From Gilvirhabdus luticola (GTDB lineage: Bacteria; Bacteroidota; Bacteroidia; Flavobacteriales; Flavobacteriaceae), in NCBI RefSeq assembly GCF_032583975.1, contig NZ_JAWHTF010000001.1: a DNA stretch of 64,000 bases; one strand, written 5' to 3'. The first letter of the stretch is position 1. Each line of letters starts with the position of its first letter. Below, piece after piece: positions 16,674 to 25,508 of this stretch. The notes under the pieces were generated by a model. It saw only the letters and a program-made list of their open reading frames with translations. It was not told where the DNA came from and did not search any database. Made by a program: the position numbers and the translations under genes.

Positions 16674-19139
16674 ATGCTATATTGCGACTTTAAAACATTG
16701 AATTTGAATTTTATTAAAAGAATTGTTTTAATTGTTTCCTGCCTGCTGTTACCTACATTAATAATAGCACAAAATTTTTCCATTTCTGGGTCGGTGAAAG
16801 ATGAGCATGACCAGCTAGTTTCTTTTGCTAATGTGATAGTTTCAGATATCAGTAATTCAGCAATAATTCATGGAACAACAACAGACGAATCCGGAACTTT
16901 TAAATTAGTCGAACTTAAGCAAAGCAACTATGCTTTTCAAGTCAGTTATTTAGGCTATATAACTTATAGAGATACTCTTGATTTAAGTAAAGATTTAAAA
17001 CTAAAGACCATAATTCTTAAAGAAAAAACAGAAGAACTTGATGGCGTGACTATTATTGCAAAAAAACCAACAGTTAAGCGTTTGGTTGATAGATTAGTTT
17101 TTAATGTTGAAAATTCTACACTTTCTGAAAACAATGTTTTAGACGTTTTGAAACATACACCAGGAGTTTTAGTTCGCGACCAGAATATAACAGTTAAAAA
17201 CAGGACACCATCTATTTATATAAACGACAGGAAAGTTCATTTATCATCAGAAGAGGTTCAACAACTACTGGAAGGAACATCGGCTACAAACATAAAATCA
17301 ATAGAAGTCATCACTAATCCACCAACAAAATACGAAGCCGAAGGAGGTGTGGTCTTAAACATTATCACTAGTAAAAATGTTATTTCTGGATATAATGGAA
17401 GTGTTTTCGGAAACTATAAACAAGGCAAAAAATTCCCAAAATATTCAATTGGTACAAGCCATTTTTTTAAAACAAAAAATTTAAATGCCTATGTAAATTA
17501 TAGTATAAGCCCAAGAAAAGATTATCGGCAAATAGATGAATCAATAAACTTTTTTGACAATAATCAGCCAGCAAATAGCTGGGAAACAGATTTTGAAAGA
17601 GAGAGAAAAACAGGAAACCAAAGCATTAATACCAATTTAGAGTATGAATTAGATCAAAATAATAGAATTGGATTTACCACTAACATTTTCCTTTCTCCAG
17701 AAAAAAGCACAGAACAAACTGCCAATTCTACAACCGCTGTATATAATTCTGCCAATCAATTAGACTCTACATTTGTTACAAGCAATAGTTTAATTAGTAA
17801 GAAAAACAATCTTGCATTCACCTTAGATTACTTACATAAATTTAAAAGAGAAGGAGAAAAGCTATTAGTAAGCGCACACCATACCAGTTTTGATTTCACA
17901 AGCAATCAAAATGTTGACACAGATTACTATTGGCCAGATAATTCATTGATCAGAAACAGTATGTTCCAAACATTATCTAGTCAAGAAATAAAACTTTATA
18001 CAGGACAGATTGATTATGAATTGCCAATTAAAGAAACTAAACTGCTTGAGGCTGGAGCAAAATTTACAGATATTGATTCAAAAAACATTCTGGAACAGTA
18101 TAATTTTATGAATGGTCAATCTGTAATTGACCCTCTAAATTCAGACAATTTTCTTTATGACGAAACCATTTATGCATCTTATTTAAGTTACACTTCAGAT
18201 TTTGAAAATTGGAATTTAAAATTAGGATTGAGAGCTGAATATACTGACATTAAAAGTAATTCACAGTCTACAAACACGTTAAACGAAAACGATTATTTTA
18301 AGCTTTTCCCCTCATTTCATATCCTAAAACCATTATCAGAAGAAAACGAATTATATTTTAATTACAACAAACGTATACAAAGACCGAGATATCGAGAACT
18401 GAACCCATTCAAATATTACTTGAACGAAAATAATTATATAGTGGGCGACCCAGAACTAAAACCACAGATTGATGATGTCCTTACTTTTGGATATACTTTT
18501 AGAAAGGATTTTACTTTCGAATTGTATTATCGTTATGAGAGAAACCCAATTATTGAATTAACAATTCAAGACAACGAAAATAACGAACTGCAATATGCGT
18601 ATACTAATTTAGATCACGCTATCACTTACGGATTGGACTTTACAACTTATACAGAATTATTTCCCAATTGGAACCTGTATGCTCTGGCATCAGTTTTTTA
18701 TTATGACAATAAATTTTATTCTCAAGATAATCAGAATGATTTACTGAATAATGATAAGTGGTCATTCTACACTCAAATTATAAATTATTTTAGTTTTTTA
18801 AAGGACAATAGTTTAACAGCAGACTTAACATTTCTATTTATTTCTCCTGTAGCTGAAGGACCAGTTGATGTAAGTTCCAGATCAAGCTTAGATATTAATT
18901 TAAGAAAAACATTTTGCAACAAAAGAGCGTCTTTAAGTTTAGGTTTCACCGATATTTTTGACACATTAAACTTTAATCAGACCACCAGATATCAAAATCA
19001 AGATATTTATTCTGATTGGTATACAGAAAACAAGATGTTTACTATTGGCTTTAATTATAAGTTTGGAAACTTCAGGTTAACTAATAATAAAAAAGAAATT
19101 GACCTTAAAGAAAGAGACAGACTTAAAGAAAGAGATTAA
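16674..19139 (+). CDS. TonB-dependent receptor-like outer-membrane beta-barrel protein
   Basis: This 821-residue protein has an N-terminal signal peptide ending about LIIAQ (residue 33). It continues with a carboxypeptidase-regulatory-like Ig domain (35-120, with SGSVKDEHDQLVSFANVIV and YLGYITYRDTL), a plug domain (about 140-240, VLDVLKHTPGVLVRD and YEAEGGVVLNIITSK), then a barrel of alternating strands typical of the outer membrane beta-barrel family. The last barrel strand is FTIGFNYKFGNFRL. An 18-residue charged tail follows, ending in LKERDRLKERD, encoded by an 18-base tandem repeat. No SusD partner is adjacent, so the ligand is unknown. The stop overlaps the convergent TolB-like gene by 4 bases. 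Confidence 0.88.
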   Translation: MLYCDFKTLNLNFIKRIVLIVSCLLLPTLIIAQNFSISGSVKDEHDQLVSFANVIVSDISNSAIIHGTTTDESGTFKLVELKQSNYAFQVSYLGYITYRDTLDLSKDLKLKTIILKEKTEELDGVTIIAKKPTVKRLVDRLVFNVENSTLSENNVLDVLKHTPGVLVRDQNITVKNRTPSIYINDRKVHLSSEEVQQLLEGTSATNIKSIEVITNPPTKYEAEGGVVLNIITSKNVISGYNGSVFGNYKQGKKFPKYSIGTSHFFKTKNLNAYVNYSISPRKDYRQIDESINFFDNNQPANSWETDFERERKTGNQSINTNLEYELDQNNRIGFTTNIFLSPEKSTEQTANSTTAVYNSANQLDSTFVTSNSLISKKNNLAFTLDYLHKFKREGEKLLVSAHHTSFDFTSNQNVDTDYYWPDNSLIRNSMFQTLSSQEIKLYTGQIDYELPIKETKLLEAGAKFTDIDSKNILEQYNFMNGQSVIDPLNSDNFLYDETIYASYLSYTSDFENWNLKLGLRAEYTDIKSNSQSTNTLNENDYFKLFPSFHILKPLSEENELYFNYNKRIQRPRYRELNPFKYYLNENNYIVGDPELKPQIDDVLTFGYTFRKDFTFELYYRYERNPIIELTIQDNENNELQYAYTNLDHAITYGLDFTTYTELFPNWNLYALASVFYYDNKFYSQDNQNDLLNNDKWSFYTQIINYFSFLKDNSLTADLTFLFISPVAEGPVDVSSRSSLDINLRKTFCNKRASLSLGFTDIFDTLNFNQTTRYQNQDIYSDWYTENKMFTIGFNYKFGNFRLTNNKKEIDLKERDRLKERD

Positions 19140-20230
19140 TCTTGCCATTCTGCAATAAACAAATTGGTATCTCGTCCACCGCCATTATTTCTGTTAGACG
19201 AAAAAATAAGTTTCTTGCCATCATTTGAAAATACTGGAAACGCATCAAAAGTTTCACCATGCGTAATTCTAGTTAGATTTTTTCCATCAATATCGATCAT
19301 ATATAAATTAAACGGAAATCCCCTTTCTGCCTCAAAGTTTGAAGAAAATAGAATTTTATTGCCAGAAGGATGAAAAAATGGACTCCAATTAGCATTTCCT
19401 AATTGCGTAAGCTGTTTCAAATTAGACCCATCTGAATTACATATATATAGCTCCATTTCGGTTGGCTGAACCAATCCTTCGGCTAAAAGGTCTTTATATT
19501 CTTTAATTTCTTCTTTTGTTTTTGGCCTTGACGATCTAAAAATAATTTTTGTTCCATCAGGAGAAAAAAAAGCACCGCCATCATATCCTAATTCACTGGT
19601 TATCTGTTTTAAATTGTTTCCATCGAGATCCATAGTATAAAGTTCTAAATCACCACTTCTCGTAGATGTAAAAACTATTTTGTCACCCTTTGGAGAAACA
19701 GTTGCTTCAGCGTCGTATCCAACCTCATCAGTAAGTTGAGCAGTGATATTCCCGTTAAGATCAGCGACAAAAATATCATAAGAATCATATATCGGCCAAA
19801 CATATTTACCATTAACCCTTAAAGGAGTTTCGGGACAATTTTCATCTTTCAGATGTGTCGAGGCATAAACTATATGTTTGTTATCAGGCAGAAAGTATGC
19901 GCAAGTAGTTCTCCCTTTCCCAGTGCTTATCATAGGTGGCACGATACTATCAAAAGTGTCTGTAACATTCATTAAAAACATTTGGTCGCAACCTACATTC
20001 CAGTTTTTATTGTTTGATTGAAAAACCAATTGTTGGTCATCAAAACTCCAGTAGGCCTCCGCATTATCGCCTCCAAAAGTTACTTGCCGTAAGGATTTAA
20101 AATGTATTTCTTCGGGATAAATTAAAGAATCTTTAGCTTCGGCGGTTTCTCCATAAAAAACTTTAGAAGAAGGGTTATTTTTACAAGACAGGATTATAAT
20201 AAGGATTAATAACGAAAAGCAATACTTCAT
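19136..20230 (-). CDS. TolB-like beta-propeller lipoprotein (PD40 repeats)
   Basis: The 364-residue protein begins with a lipoprotein signal (IILSCKNNPSS, Cys16) and is otherwise a beta-propeller of WD40-like PD40 repeats. At least four repeats are visible, each with the pattern SPDGTKIIFRSSR or NDGKKLIFSSNR followed by ELYTMDLDGNNLKQIT. This is the propeller found in TolB and in prolyl-oligopeptidase-like proteins, used for binding rather than catalysis when no hydrolase domain follows, as here. It should sit in the periplasm anchored to a membrane. The stop codon overlaps that of the barrel receptor gene on the other strand. The partner is unknown. Confidence 0.85.
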   Translation of the reverse strand: MKYCFSLLILIIILSCKNNPSSKVFYGETAEAKDSLIYPEEIHFKSLRQVTFGGDNAEAYWSFDDQQLVFQSNNKNWNVGCDQMFLMNVTDTFDSIVPPMISTGKGRTTCAYFLPDNKHIVYASTHLKDENCPETPLRVNGKYVWPIYDSYDIFVADLNGNITAQLTDEVGYDAEATVSPKGDKIVFTSTRSGDLELYTMDLDGNNLKQITSELGYDGGAFFSPDGTKIIFRSSRPKTKEEIKEYKDLLAEGLVQPTEMELYICNSDGSNLKQLTQLGNANWSPFFHPSGNKILFSSNFEAERGFPFNLYMIDIDGKNLTRITHGETFDAFPVFSNDGKKLIFSSNRNNGGGRDTNLFIAEWQD

Positions 20231-20245
20231 AAAAAAGAATAATAT

Positions 20246-20253
20246 TAAATTTG
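20246..20253 (+). promoter_or_regulatory. Candidate -7 box of the M28 peptidase-dusB unit
   Basis: TAAATTTG matches TAnnTTTG, 22 bases before the ATG at 20275. No clear -33 box. Confidence 0.45.
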
Positions 20254-20274
20254 CGCTAAAATAATGTTTAAAGC

Positions 20275-21498
20275 ATGAAGAAAATATCGTTACTGGTTCT
20301 TTTTATATCGCTACTCGGATGTGAAAATGCGTATGTTCCCGAAAACAAAATAAAAGAAGATGTTACTTTTTTGGCCAATGATGGTTTAGAAGGTCGTCAA
20401 ACAGGAACCGAAGGAGAGAAAAGAGCCGCAGAATATATTGCACAACGATTTACAGATATTGGATTAATGGCTAAAGGAACAAATAACTATTTTCAGGAGT
20501 TTTCCTTTAAGCCCAAAACCAATCCTCATCAAAAAGTCACTTATTCAGCTGAAGGAGATAGTACAATTACAGGAACTAACGTTATTGGATTTATAGACAA
20601 TGAGGCTGAAAACACCATAATAATAGGCGCTCATTACGATCATTTAGGCTATGGCGCAGAAGGGTCTTTGTATAGAGGTTCTGAAAAAGCAATTCACAAT
20701 GGAGCAGATGATAATGCAAGTGGTGTTGCAGTTATGTTAAATTTAGCTGGTAAATTAAAGACTTCAAACCCAAATAACAATTACTTGTTTATTGCTTTTT
20801 CGGGTGAGGAAATGGGTCTTCTAGGTTCAAATTATTTTACAAAAAATGCCTCCATAGATCTTACAAAAGCAAATTATATGTTAAATATGGATATGGTTGG
20901 AAGATTAAAACAAGACAGTACATTAGCTGTTTATGGTGTTGGCACATCTCCTATTTTAAAGCAAATAGTCACTTCAAATAATAAAAGTTTTAAAATTATT
21001 GAAAATGAATCTGGGGTAGGGCCAAGCGACCATACATCGTTTTACAATAGTGATATTCCAGTCCTGCATTTTTTTACAGGTCAGCATGAAGATTACCATA
21101 AACCTTCTGATGACTCAAACAAATTGAATTATAAAGGCATGGAGACCATTTCAAATTATATATATAACATCATAACAGATCTGGACGACAATGGTAAATT
21201 GGCTTTTAGAAAAACTAAAAACGAAAGTGAAGAAACACCTCGCTTTAAAGTTGGTTTAGGCGTAGTACCAGATTATTTGTTTGATGGCGAAGGCATGCGT
21301 ATTGATGGTATTAGTGAAGATAAACCAGCACAAAGAGCTGGATTACAAAAAGGCGATATTGTTATTAAACTTGGCGACAGCACAATAACAGACTTGATGA
21401 GTTATATGAGATCACTTTCGGTTTTCGAAAAAGGAGATAAAACAACTGTAGTTGTTGAAAGAAACGGGAAAGAAGTAGAAGCAGAAATTAAATTTTAA
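20275..21498 (+). CDS. M28 family zinc aminopeptidase with C-terminal PDZ domain, lipoprotein
   Basis: The 407-residue product starts with a lipoprotein signal ending LLGCENA (Cys16). The M28 di-zinc site is visible: GAHYDHLGY (about 117-125), NGADDNASG (about 142-150), the catalytic glutamates in FSGEEMGLLGS (about 175), Asp in NMDMVGR (about 204) and the last His in TGQHEDYHKPSD (about 268-279). Residues 310-407 form a PDZ domain (DGEGMRIDGISEDKPAQRAG), common in this Bacteroidota group. It probably releases N-terminal amino acids in the periplasm or on the cell surface. dusB follows 3 bases later. A TAAATTTG box stands about 25 bases upstream of the ATG. Confidence 0.9.
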   Translation: MKKISLLVLFISLLGCENAYVPENKIKEDVTFLANDGLEGRQTGTEGEKRAAEYIAQRFTDIGLMAKGTNNYFQEFSFKPKTNPHQKVTYSAEGDSTITGTNVIGFIDNEAENTIIIGAHYDHLGYGAEGSLYRGSEKAIHNGADDNASGVAVMLNLAGKLKTSNPNNNYLFIAFSGEEMGLLGSNYFTKNASIDLTKANYMLNMDMVGRLKQDSTLAVYGVGTSPILKQIVTSNNKSFKIIENESGVGPSDHTSFYNSDIPVLHFFTGQHEDYHKPSDDSNKLNYKGMETISNYIYNIITDLDDNGKLAFRKTKNESEETPRFKVGLGVVPDYLFDGEGMRIDGISEDKPAQRAGLQKGDIVIKLGDSTITDLMSYMRSLSVFEKGDKTTVVVERNGKEVEAEIKF

Positions 21499-21501
21499 GA
21501 T

Positions 21502-22494
21502 TTGGTAAAAATAGACAACATAGAATTACCTGATTTTCCATTGCTGTTAGCGCCAATGGAAGACGTAAGTGATCCGCCTTTTCGAGCTTTGTGCAAAGAA
21601 CAAGGCGCTGATGTTGTTTACACCGAATTTGTATCTAGCGAAGGCTTAATTCGTAACGCTACAAAAAGTGTTATGAAGTTAGATATTTATGAAAAGGAAC
21701 GACCTGTTGGAATTCAAATTTTCGGAGCAAATCTAGACAGTATGCTACAAACTATTGATATCGTTGAAAAATCTAACCCAGACATTATTGATATTAATTT
21801 TGGCTGTCCTGTAAAAAAAGTAGTAAGTAAAGGTGCTGGTGCAGGTATTTTAAAAGATGTTTGCTTAATGGAAAAACTAACAGCAGAAATAGTAAAACGC
21901 ACTAACCTGCCCATAACTGTAAAAACACGATTAGGCTGGGATCACGATTCTATTAAGATAGTAGAAGTTGCTGAAAGATTACAAGATGTTGGTTGTAAGG
22001 CTATTGCAATTCACGGCCGTACACGAGCTCAAATGTATAAAGGGAATGCAGATTGGAAACCTATTGCAGAGGTAAAGAACAATCCAAGAATGCACATTCC
22101 AGTTTTTGGGAATGGTGATATTGATTCACCGGAAAAAGCTAAAGAAATGAAAGATATTTATGGTCTTGATGGCGCTATGATTGGTCGCGCAAGTATTGGT
22201 AATCCTTGGTTTTTTAAACAGGTTAAACATTATTTTAAAACGGGCAAAGTTTTAAAGCCTATTACAATTCATGAGCGCGTTGAAGCTGCGCGAAGACATT
22301 TACAAATGTCTATTGACTGGAAAGGTGAAAAGTTAGGTGTTTTTGAAACCAGAAGACATTACACCAATTATTTTAAAGGTATTCCAAATTTTAAAGAATA
22401 TAGAATGAAAATGGTCACCAGCGATGAAAGCAAAGATGTATTTGCTGCTTTTGATGAAGTACTTGAAAAATTTTCAGAGTATCAGTTTGTATAG
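21502..22494 (+). CDS. dusB: tRNA-dihydrouridine synthase B
   Basis: The 330-residue flavoprotein reduces specific uridines in the tRNA D-loop. Hallmarks are LLAPMEDVSDPPFRALCK near 14-31 (FMN phosphate side), INFGCPVKKV near 96-105 containing the catalytic cysteine, the KGAGAGIL loop, VKTRLGWD near 141, IHGRTRAQMYKGNADW near 170 and GNGDIDSPE and GRASIGNPW for FMN. The start is TTG at 21502, 3 bases after the M28 stop; no ATG exists before the essential first strand. The 3' end overlaps the convergent LolC/E-like gene by 13 bases. Length is normal for DusB. Confidence 0.96.
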   Translation: MVKIDNIELPDFPLLLAPMEDVSDPPFRALCKEQGADVVYTEFVSSEGLIRNATKSVMKLDIYEKERPVGIQIFGANLDSMLQTIDIVEKSNPDIIDINFGCPVKKVVSKGAGAGILKDVCLMEKLTAEIVKRTNLPITVKTRLGWDHDSIKIVEVAERLQDVGCKAIAIHGRTRAQMYKGNADWKPIAEVKNNPRMHIPVFGNGDIDSPEKAKEMKDIYGLDGAMIGRASIGNPWFFKQVKHYFKTGKVLKPITIHERVEAARRHLQMSIDWKGEKLGVFETRRHYTNYFKGIPNFKEYRMKMVTSDESKDVFAAFDEVLEKFSEYQFV

Positions 22495-23693
22495 TTGCTG
22501 GCAAATGTTTTAGTAACTCTACTTGATGCTATTTTGGAAGCAATAATCCCCAAAACAGAAATGGTTACAAACACCAAAACAAAATTCATAGGTTTAAGAC
22601 TTACTGGATAGGGCAAACTCGGTGTAATCATAATTAAGGATAATTGCTGTTGGAGGATAACGAGGATTAAACCTAAAAATATCCCGATCAATCCACCAAA
22701 AACGCTCATTAAAGTTCCCTGTATAAAAAATATTTTACGAATATCTTTAACGCTTGTTCCAAGATTAAACAATGTATTAAGACTGGATTTTTTGTCTAAA
22801 ATCATCATGATGATAGAGCCTATAACGTTAAATAACGCAATAATTAAAACAAGTGTAAATATTAAATAAACAGCAAGGTTCTCAGTATTTAACATCTTAT
22901 ATAGTGTAGTATTCAGTTGAGTTCTATTTTTCAGTAAGACTTTATCGCCTAAAACAGAATTAATTCTATTTCTAACCGATTCTTCGTCTGTTTCAGATTT
23001 TAATTTGAATTCTAATGCAGAAACTTGATCTGAAGAATAATTTAATAAATCTTGAGCAAGGCTGATTGGGGCAAAAACATATGTATCGTTTAAGTTTTCG
23101 TTAATATCAAATATTCCGACATTAATAGCGTTTACTAAATTAAATGCGTCTTCTCTAGAAGTAATTTGGCCTTTACCAGGCTTGGGGACATAAAGACTCA
23201 CAGCTTTACCATAATCTAAAACCCCAAAAGAAAGATTTCTTGAAATTCCCCAGCCTACAACAATCTCATGGGTGTTTTGGGTTAGCCAATTGCCATATTG
23301 AATAACTGAATCAATGTTGTTGACTTTCTGGTAATTTTCATCAACACCTTTTATTGAGGCTAAATAGTTTTTATCATCAAACGAAACAATAATACGCTCT
23401 TCGATAATTTGAGAGTAATTCGCAATATCTTCAATATTGGTTAATTCTTTTTTTTGTTTTTCAGAAAGCACAAAAGATTTTCCTGTTACAGGAACAGCCT
23501 TTAAGTCAGGATCGACTAACGAAGAAAATTCTAATGTAAAATCCTTTAATCCAGCAAAACCGGCAAGTACAATAAAAAGAGAAGCAGAACCTAATATTAC
23601 ACCTATAGCTGCAATTATAGATATGAAATTAATAGCATTGTTGCTACTTTTGGATAACAAATAACGTTTTGCGATGTAAAGAGAAACGTTCAA
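22482..23693 (-). CDS. LolC/LolE-like ABC transporter permease (FtsX domain)
   Basis: The 403-residue protein has the lipoprotein-release permease layout: one N-terminal membrane helix (about 20-45, INFISIIAAIGVILGSASLF), a periplasmic domain of about 220 residues, then three membrane helices (about 273-300, 320-345 and 368-390) of the FtsX/MacB fold. The opening SLYIAKRYLLSKSSNNAIN matches LolC/E. In Gram-negatives these permeases extract lipoproteins with the ATPase LolD, which is not encoded nearby. The start is TTG at 23693, directly after the rbfA stop codon, so the two are coupled. The 3' end overlaps dusB by 13 bases on the opposite strand. Confidence 0.86.
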   Translation of the reverse strand: MNVSLYIAKRYLLSKSSNNAINFISIIAAIGVILGSASLFIVLAGFAGLKDFTLEFSSLVDPDLKAVPVTGKSFVLSEKQKKELTNIEDIANYSQIIEERIIVSFDDKNYLASIKGVDENYQKVNNIDSVIQYGNWLTQNTHEIVVGWGISRNLSFGVLDYGKAVSLYVPKPGKGQITSREDAFNLVNAINVGIFDINENLNDTYVFAPISLAQDLLNYSSDQVSALEFKLKSETDEESVRNRINSVLGDKVLLKNRTQLNTTLYKMLNTENLAVYLIFTLVLIIALFNVIGSIIMMILDKKSSLNTLFNLGTSVKDIRKIFFIQGTLMSVFGGLIGIFLGLILVILQQQLSLIMITPSLPYPVSLKPMNFVLVFVTISVLGIIASKIASSRVTKTFASNYTN

Positions 23694-24089
23694 TTATGAT
23701 TTTTTTCTTTTACTTAAAAGATCAGGATTATTAATAGGATTTTCTTTGCCTTTAAGAGATTTTTCTATTTGATTAATATATTCTAAAGAGTCATCCATAA
23801 AAAATTCTAATTGAGGCATTCGCCTTAATTGATGTTTTGTGCGTTGTGATAATTCATGCTTAATAAGATGAGCATTAGACTTAATGCCTTCTAAAAGCTC
23901 TTTCCCTTTATTATTCGGAAAAACACTTAAATATGCTTTTGCTATCGATAAATCTACCGTCACACGTACTTTAGACACAGAAATAATAATACCTTGCATA
24001 CCACCTTGTGTAGCGCTACTTTGTAAAACATCTACAAGGTCACGTTTTAATAGAGATGCTATTTTCTTTTGTCTTTGGCTTTCTTCCAT
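23694..24089 (-). CDS. rbfA: Ribosome-binding factor A
   Basis: The 131-residue protein shows the RbfA KH-like fold: RQKKIASLLKRDLVDVLQ at the N-terminus, IIISVSKVRVTVDLSIAKAY around 49-68, a helix KELLEGIKSNAHLIKHELSQR and the closing RRMPQLEFFMDDSLEYINQIEKSL (about 107-114 onward). RbfA binds the 30S subunit and helps mature the 16S rRNA 5' end, and is needed in the cold. The C-terminal tail is short and basic. The stop codon abuts the TTG start of the LolC/E-like gene, so both lie on one transcript. A TATTTTTG element lies just before the ATG. Confidence 0.95.
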   Translation of the reverse strand: MEESQRQKKIASLLKRDLVDVLQSSATQGGMQGIIISVSKVRVTVDLSIAKAYLSVFPNNKGKELLEGIKSNAHLIKHELSQRTKHQLRRMPQLEFFMDDSLEYINQIEKSLKGKENPINNPDLLSKRKKS

Positions 24090-24167
24090 AATGCAAAAAT
24101 AGTTGATATTTAAAGATTATCTTACTTTTGATTTACAAATTTTGTACCTTGACTTAAAACGTTTAAA

Positions 24168-24572
24168 ATGAATAAAATTGAACACATAGGAATTGCTGTA
24201 AAAGACCTTGAATTTTCAAATGTACTTTTTGAAAAACTTTTTGGCCAATCTCATTATAAAATAGAATCAGTTGAAAGCGAAGGAGTCAACACATCTTTCT
24301 TTATGGTAGGTAATAACAAAATTGAATTGCTCGAAGCTACTAATAATGAAAGTCCAATCGCAAAGTTCATTGAAAAAAAAGGAGAAGGCATACACCATAT
24401 TGCTTTTGATGTTAACGATATAAAATCTGAAATTATAAGGCTTGAAAAAGAAGGATTTAAAGTTTTGAATAAAAAACCAAAAAAAGGAGCAGATAATAAA
24501 TGGGTTGCTTTTCTTCATCCAAAATCAACAAATGGCGTTCTTGTTGAACTGTGTCAGGATATAAAGGAATAA
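24168..24572 (+). CDS. mce: Methylmalonyl-CoA epimerase
   Basis: The 134-residue protein is a single vicinal-oxygen-chelate domain with EHIGIAVKDL near 4-13 (first metal His6), VGNNKIELLEAT near 47-58 (Glu), GIHHIAFDVNDI near 75-86 (His) and VLVELCQ at the end (Glu). It interconverts (R)- and (S)-methylmalonyl-CoA between propionate and succinate metabolism. The usual partner methylmalonyl-CoA mutase is not in the window. The gene stands alone, divergent from rbfA, with a TACTTTTG box about 40 bases before the ATG. Length is typical (130-140). Confidence 0.93.
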   Translation: MNKIEHIGIAVKDLEFSNVLFEKLFGQSHYKIESVESEGVNTSFFMVGNNKIELLEATNNESPIAKFIEKKGEGIHHIAFDVNDIKSEIIRLEKEGFKVLNKKPKKGADNKWVAFLHPKSTNGVLVELCQDIKE

Positions 24573-24601
24573 AATTCCTTGTAGAGTTTTAAAATATGTA
24601 G

Positions 24602-24609
24602 TAATATTG
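24602..24609 (+). promoter_or_regulatory. Candidate -7 box for the CAU tRNA
   Basis: TAATATTG is close to the Bacteroidota -7 consensus TAnnTTTG, and a TTG lies 20 bases upstream (24579-24581). It would start transcription about 35 bases before the tRNA. The call is by sequence match only. Confidence 0.4.
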
Positions 24610-24632
24610 CACACTCTTTTTCACAAAGAGGA

Positions 24633-24648
24633 GTTAGTGAAAACTAAC
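24633..24648 (+). other. GAAA-tetraloop hairpin in the tRNA 5' leader
   Basis: GTTAGT and ACTAAC pair perfectly around a GAAA loop, a stable GNRA tetraloop. The stem ends one base before the first tRNA nucleotide, so it sits at the RNase P cleavage site of the precursor. Whether it is functional is not known. Confidence 0.5.
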
Positions 24649-24649
24649 A

Positions 24650-24723
24650 GGTCCTATAACTCAGTTGGTTAGAGTATCTGACTCATAATCAGAAAGTCCC
24701 TGGTTCGAGCCCAGGTGGGACCA
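24650..24723 (+). tRNA. tRNA with CAU anticodon (Ile2 or elongator Met)
   Basis: All arms fold: acceptor GGTCCTA/TGGGACC with one T-G wobble pair, D-stem ACTC/GAGT, anticodon stem TCTGA/TCAGA with loop CTCATAA (anticodon CAU), T-stem CCTGG/CCAGG with loop TTCGAGC, discriminator A, and no encoded CCA. CAU occurs in initiator Met, elongator Met and tRNA-Ile2, which is read after lysidine modification. The first pair is G-C and the anticodon stem lacks three G-C pairs, so it is not the initiator. Acceptor pairs 4 and 5 are C-G and C-G, the pattern preferred by lysidine synthetase in E. coli, which favours Ile2, but elongator Met is not excluded. Confidence 0.95.
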
Positions 24724-24739
24724 CATTTTAAGAACCGTA

Positions 24740-24770
24740 AAGCCTTACAAATTCGTAAGGCTTCGTTTTT
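24740..24770 (+). terminator. Rho-independent terminator after the tRNA
   Basis: A 9-base-pair stem (AAGCCTTAC with GTAAGGCTT) encloses a six-base loop and is followed by CGTTTTT. It lies 16 bases after the tRNA and ends its transcript before the Crp-family gene. Confidence 0.8.
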
Positions 24771-24821
24771 ATTCCATGTTTTTTCAATACCTTTCATAGC
24801 TTAAAAAAGTTATTGAAGTAT

Positions 24822-25406
24822 ATGAATATCAAGCCGCTATTATCCTATATTCAAAATTTTGTTGAACTTACAAAAGAAGAAATTTCTTTTTTGAAATTAA
24901 ATCTTACGTCTCGTAAATATCTAAAGGGGCAATTTGTTCTGCAACAAGGCGATGTCTGCAAAACAAGTTCTTTTATTATCAAAGGCTGTACAAAGATGTT
25001 TTATGTTGATGACGATGGGCAGGAACATGTATTTATGCTTGGAATAGAAGACTGGTGGGTTTCTGATATTGGTAGTTTCATCAACCAGACACCTTCAGAC
25101 TTTAACATTCAATGTTTGGAAGACACAGAATTAATTCAATTTCCTTTTGACAGAATGGAAGACATTTATTTAAAAATCCCAAAACTAGAAAGATTTTTTA
25201 GAAAAATAGTTGAAAGAGGTTTGGCTGCAACACAAAGACGTATTATAAGAAACTTTAGTCTTAACGCAAAAGAGCGTTATTTGTTTTTTAAAGAAAGCTA
25301 CCCAAGTATAGAACAGCGAATACCACAATATATGATAGCTTCATATTTGGGTATTACCAAAGAATTCTTAAGTAAAATAAAAAGCCAGATTGCTCAAGAG
25401 GGATAA
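24822..25406 (+). CDS. Crp/Fnr family transcriptional regulator
   Basis: From the ATG at 24822 the protein has 194 residues; an in-frame TTG nine bases earlier is a weaker choice. Residues 5-115 form a cyclic-nucleotide-binding-like beta-roll (LKGQFVLQQGDVCKTSSFIIKGC) but lack the RxS cAMP signature of Crp. Residues 120-194 hold a winged helix whose recognition part reads MIASYLGITKEFLSKIKSQI. No cysteine cluster of the FNR type is seen. The gene sits directly upstream of the YceI gene on the same strand, and regulators of this group often control an adjacent stress or electron-transport gene. The effector is unknown. Confidence 0.85.
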   Translation: MNIKPLLSYIQNFVELTKEEISFLKLNLTSRKYLKGQFVLQQGDVCKTSSFIIKGCTKMFYVDDDGQEHVFMLGIEDWWVSDIGSFINQTPSDFNIQCLEDTELIQFPFDRMEDIYLKIPKLERFFRKIVERGLAATQRRIIRNFSLNAKERYLFFKESYPSIEQRIPQYMIASYLGITKEFLSKIKSQIAQEG

Positions 25407-25508
25407 TGTTAATCTAGTTTAATATCATTTCATAAACTACTTCATTTTTATTCACACTATGATGTAAGATATTTGAACCATAAATGTTTAACACTAAAAA
25501 ATATAAAA

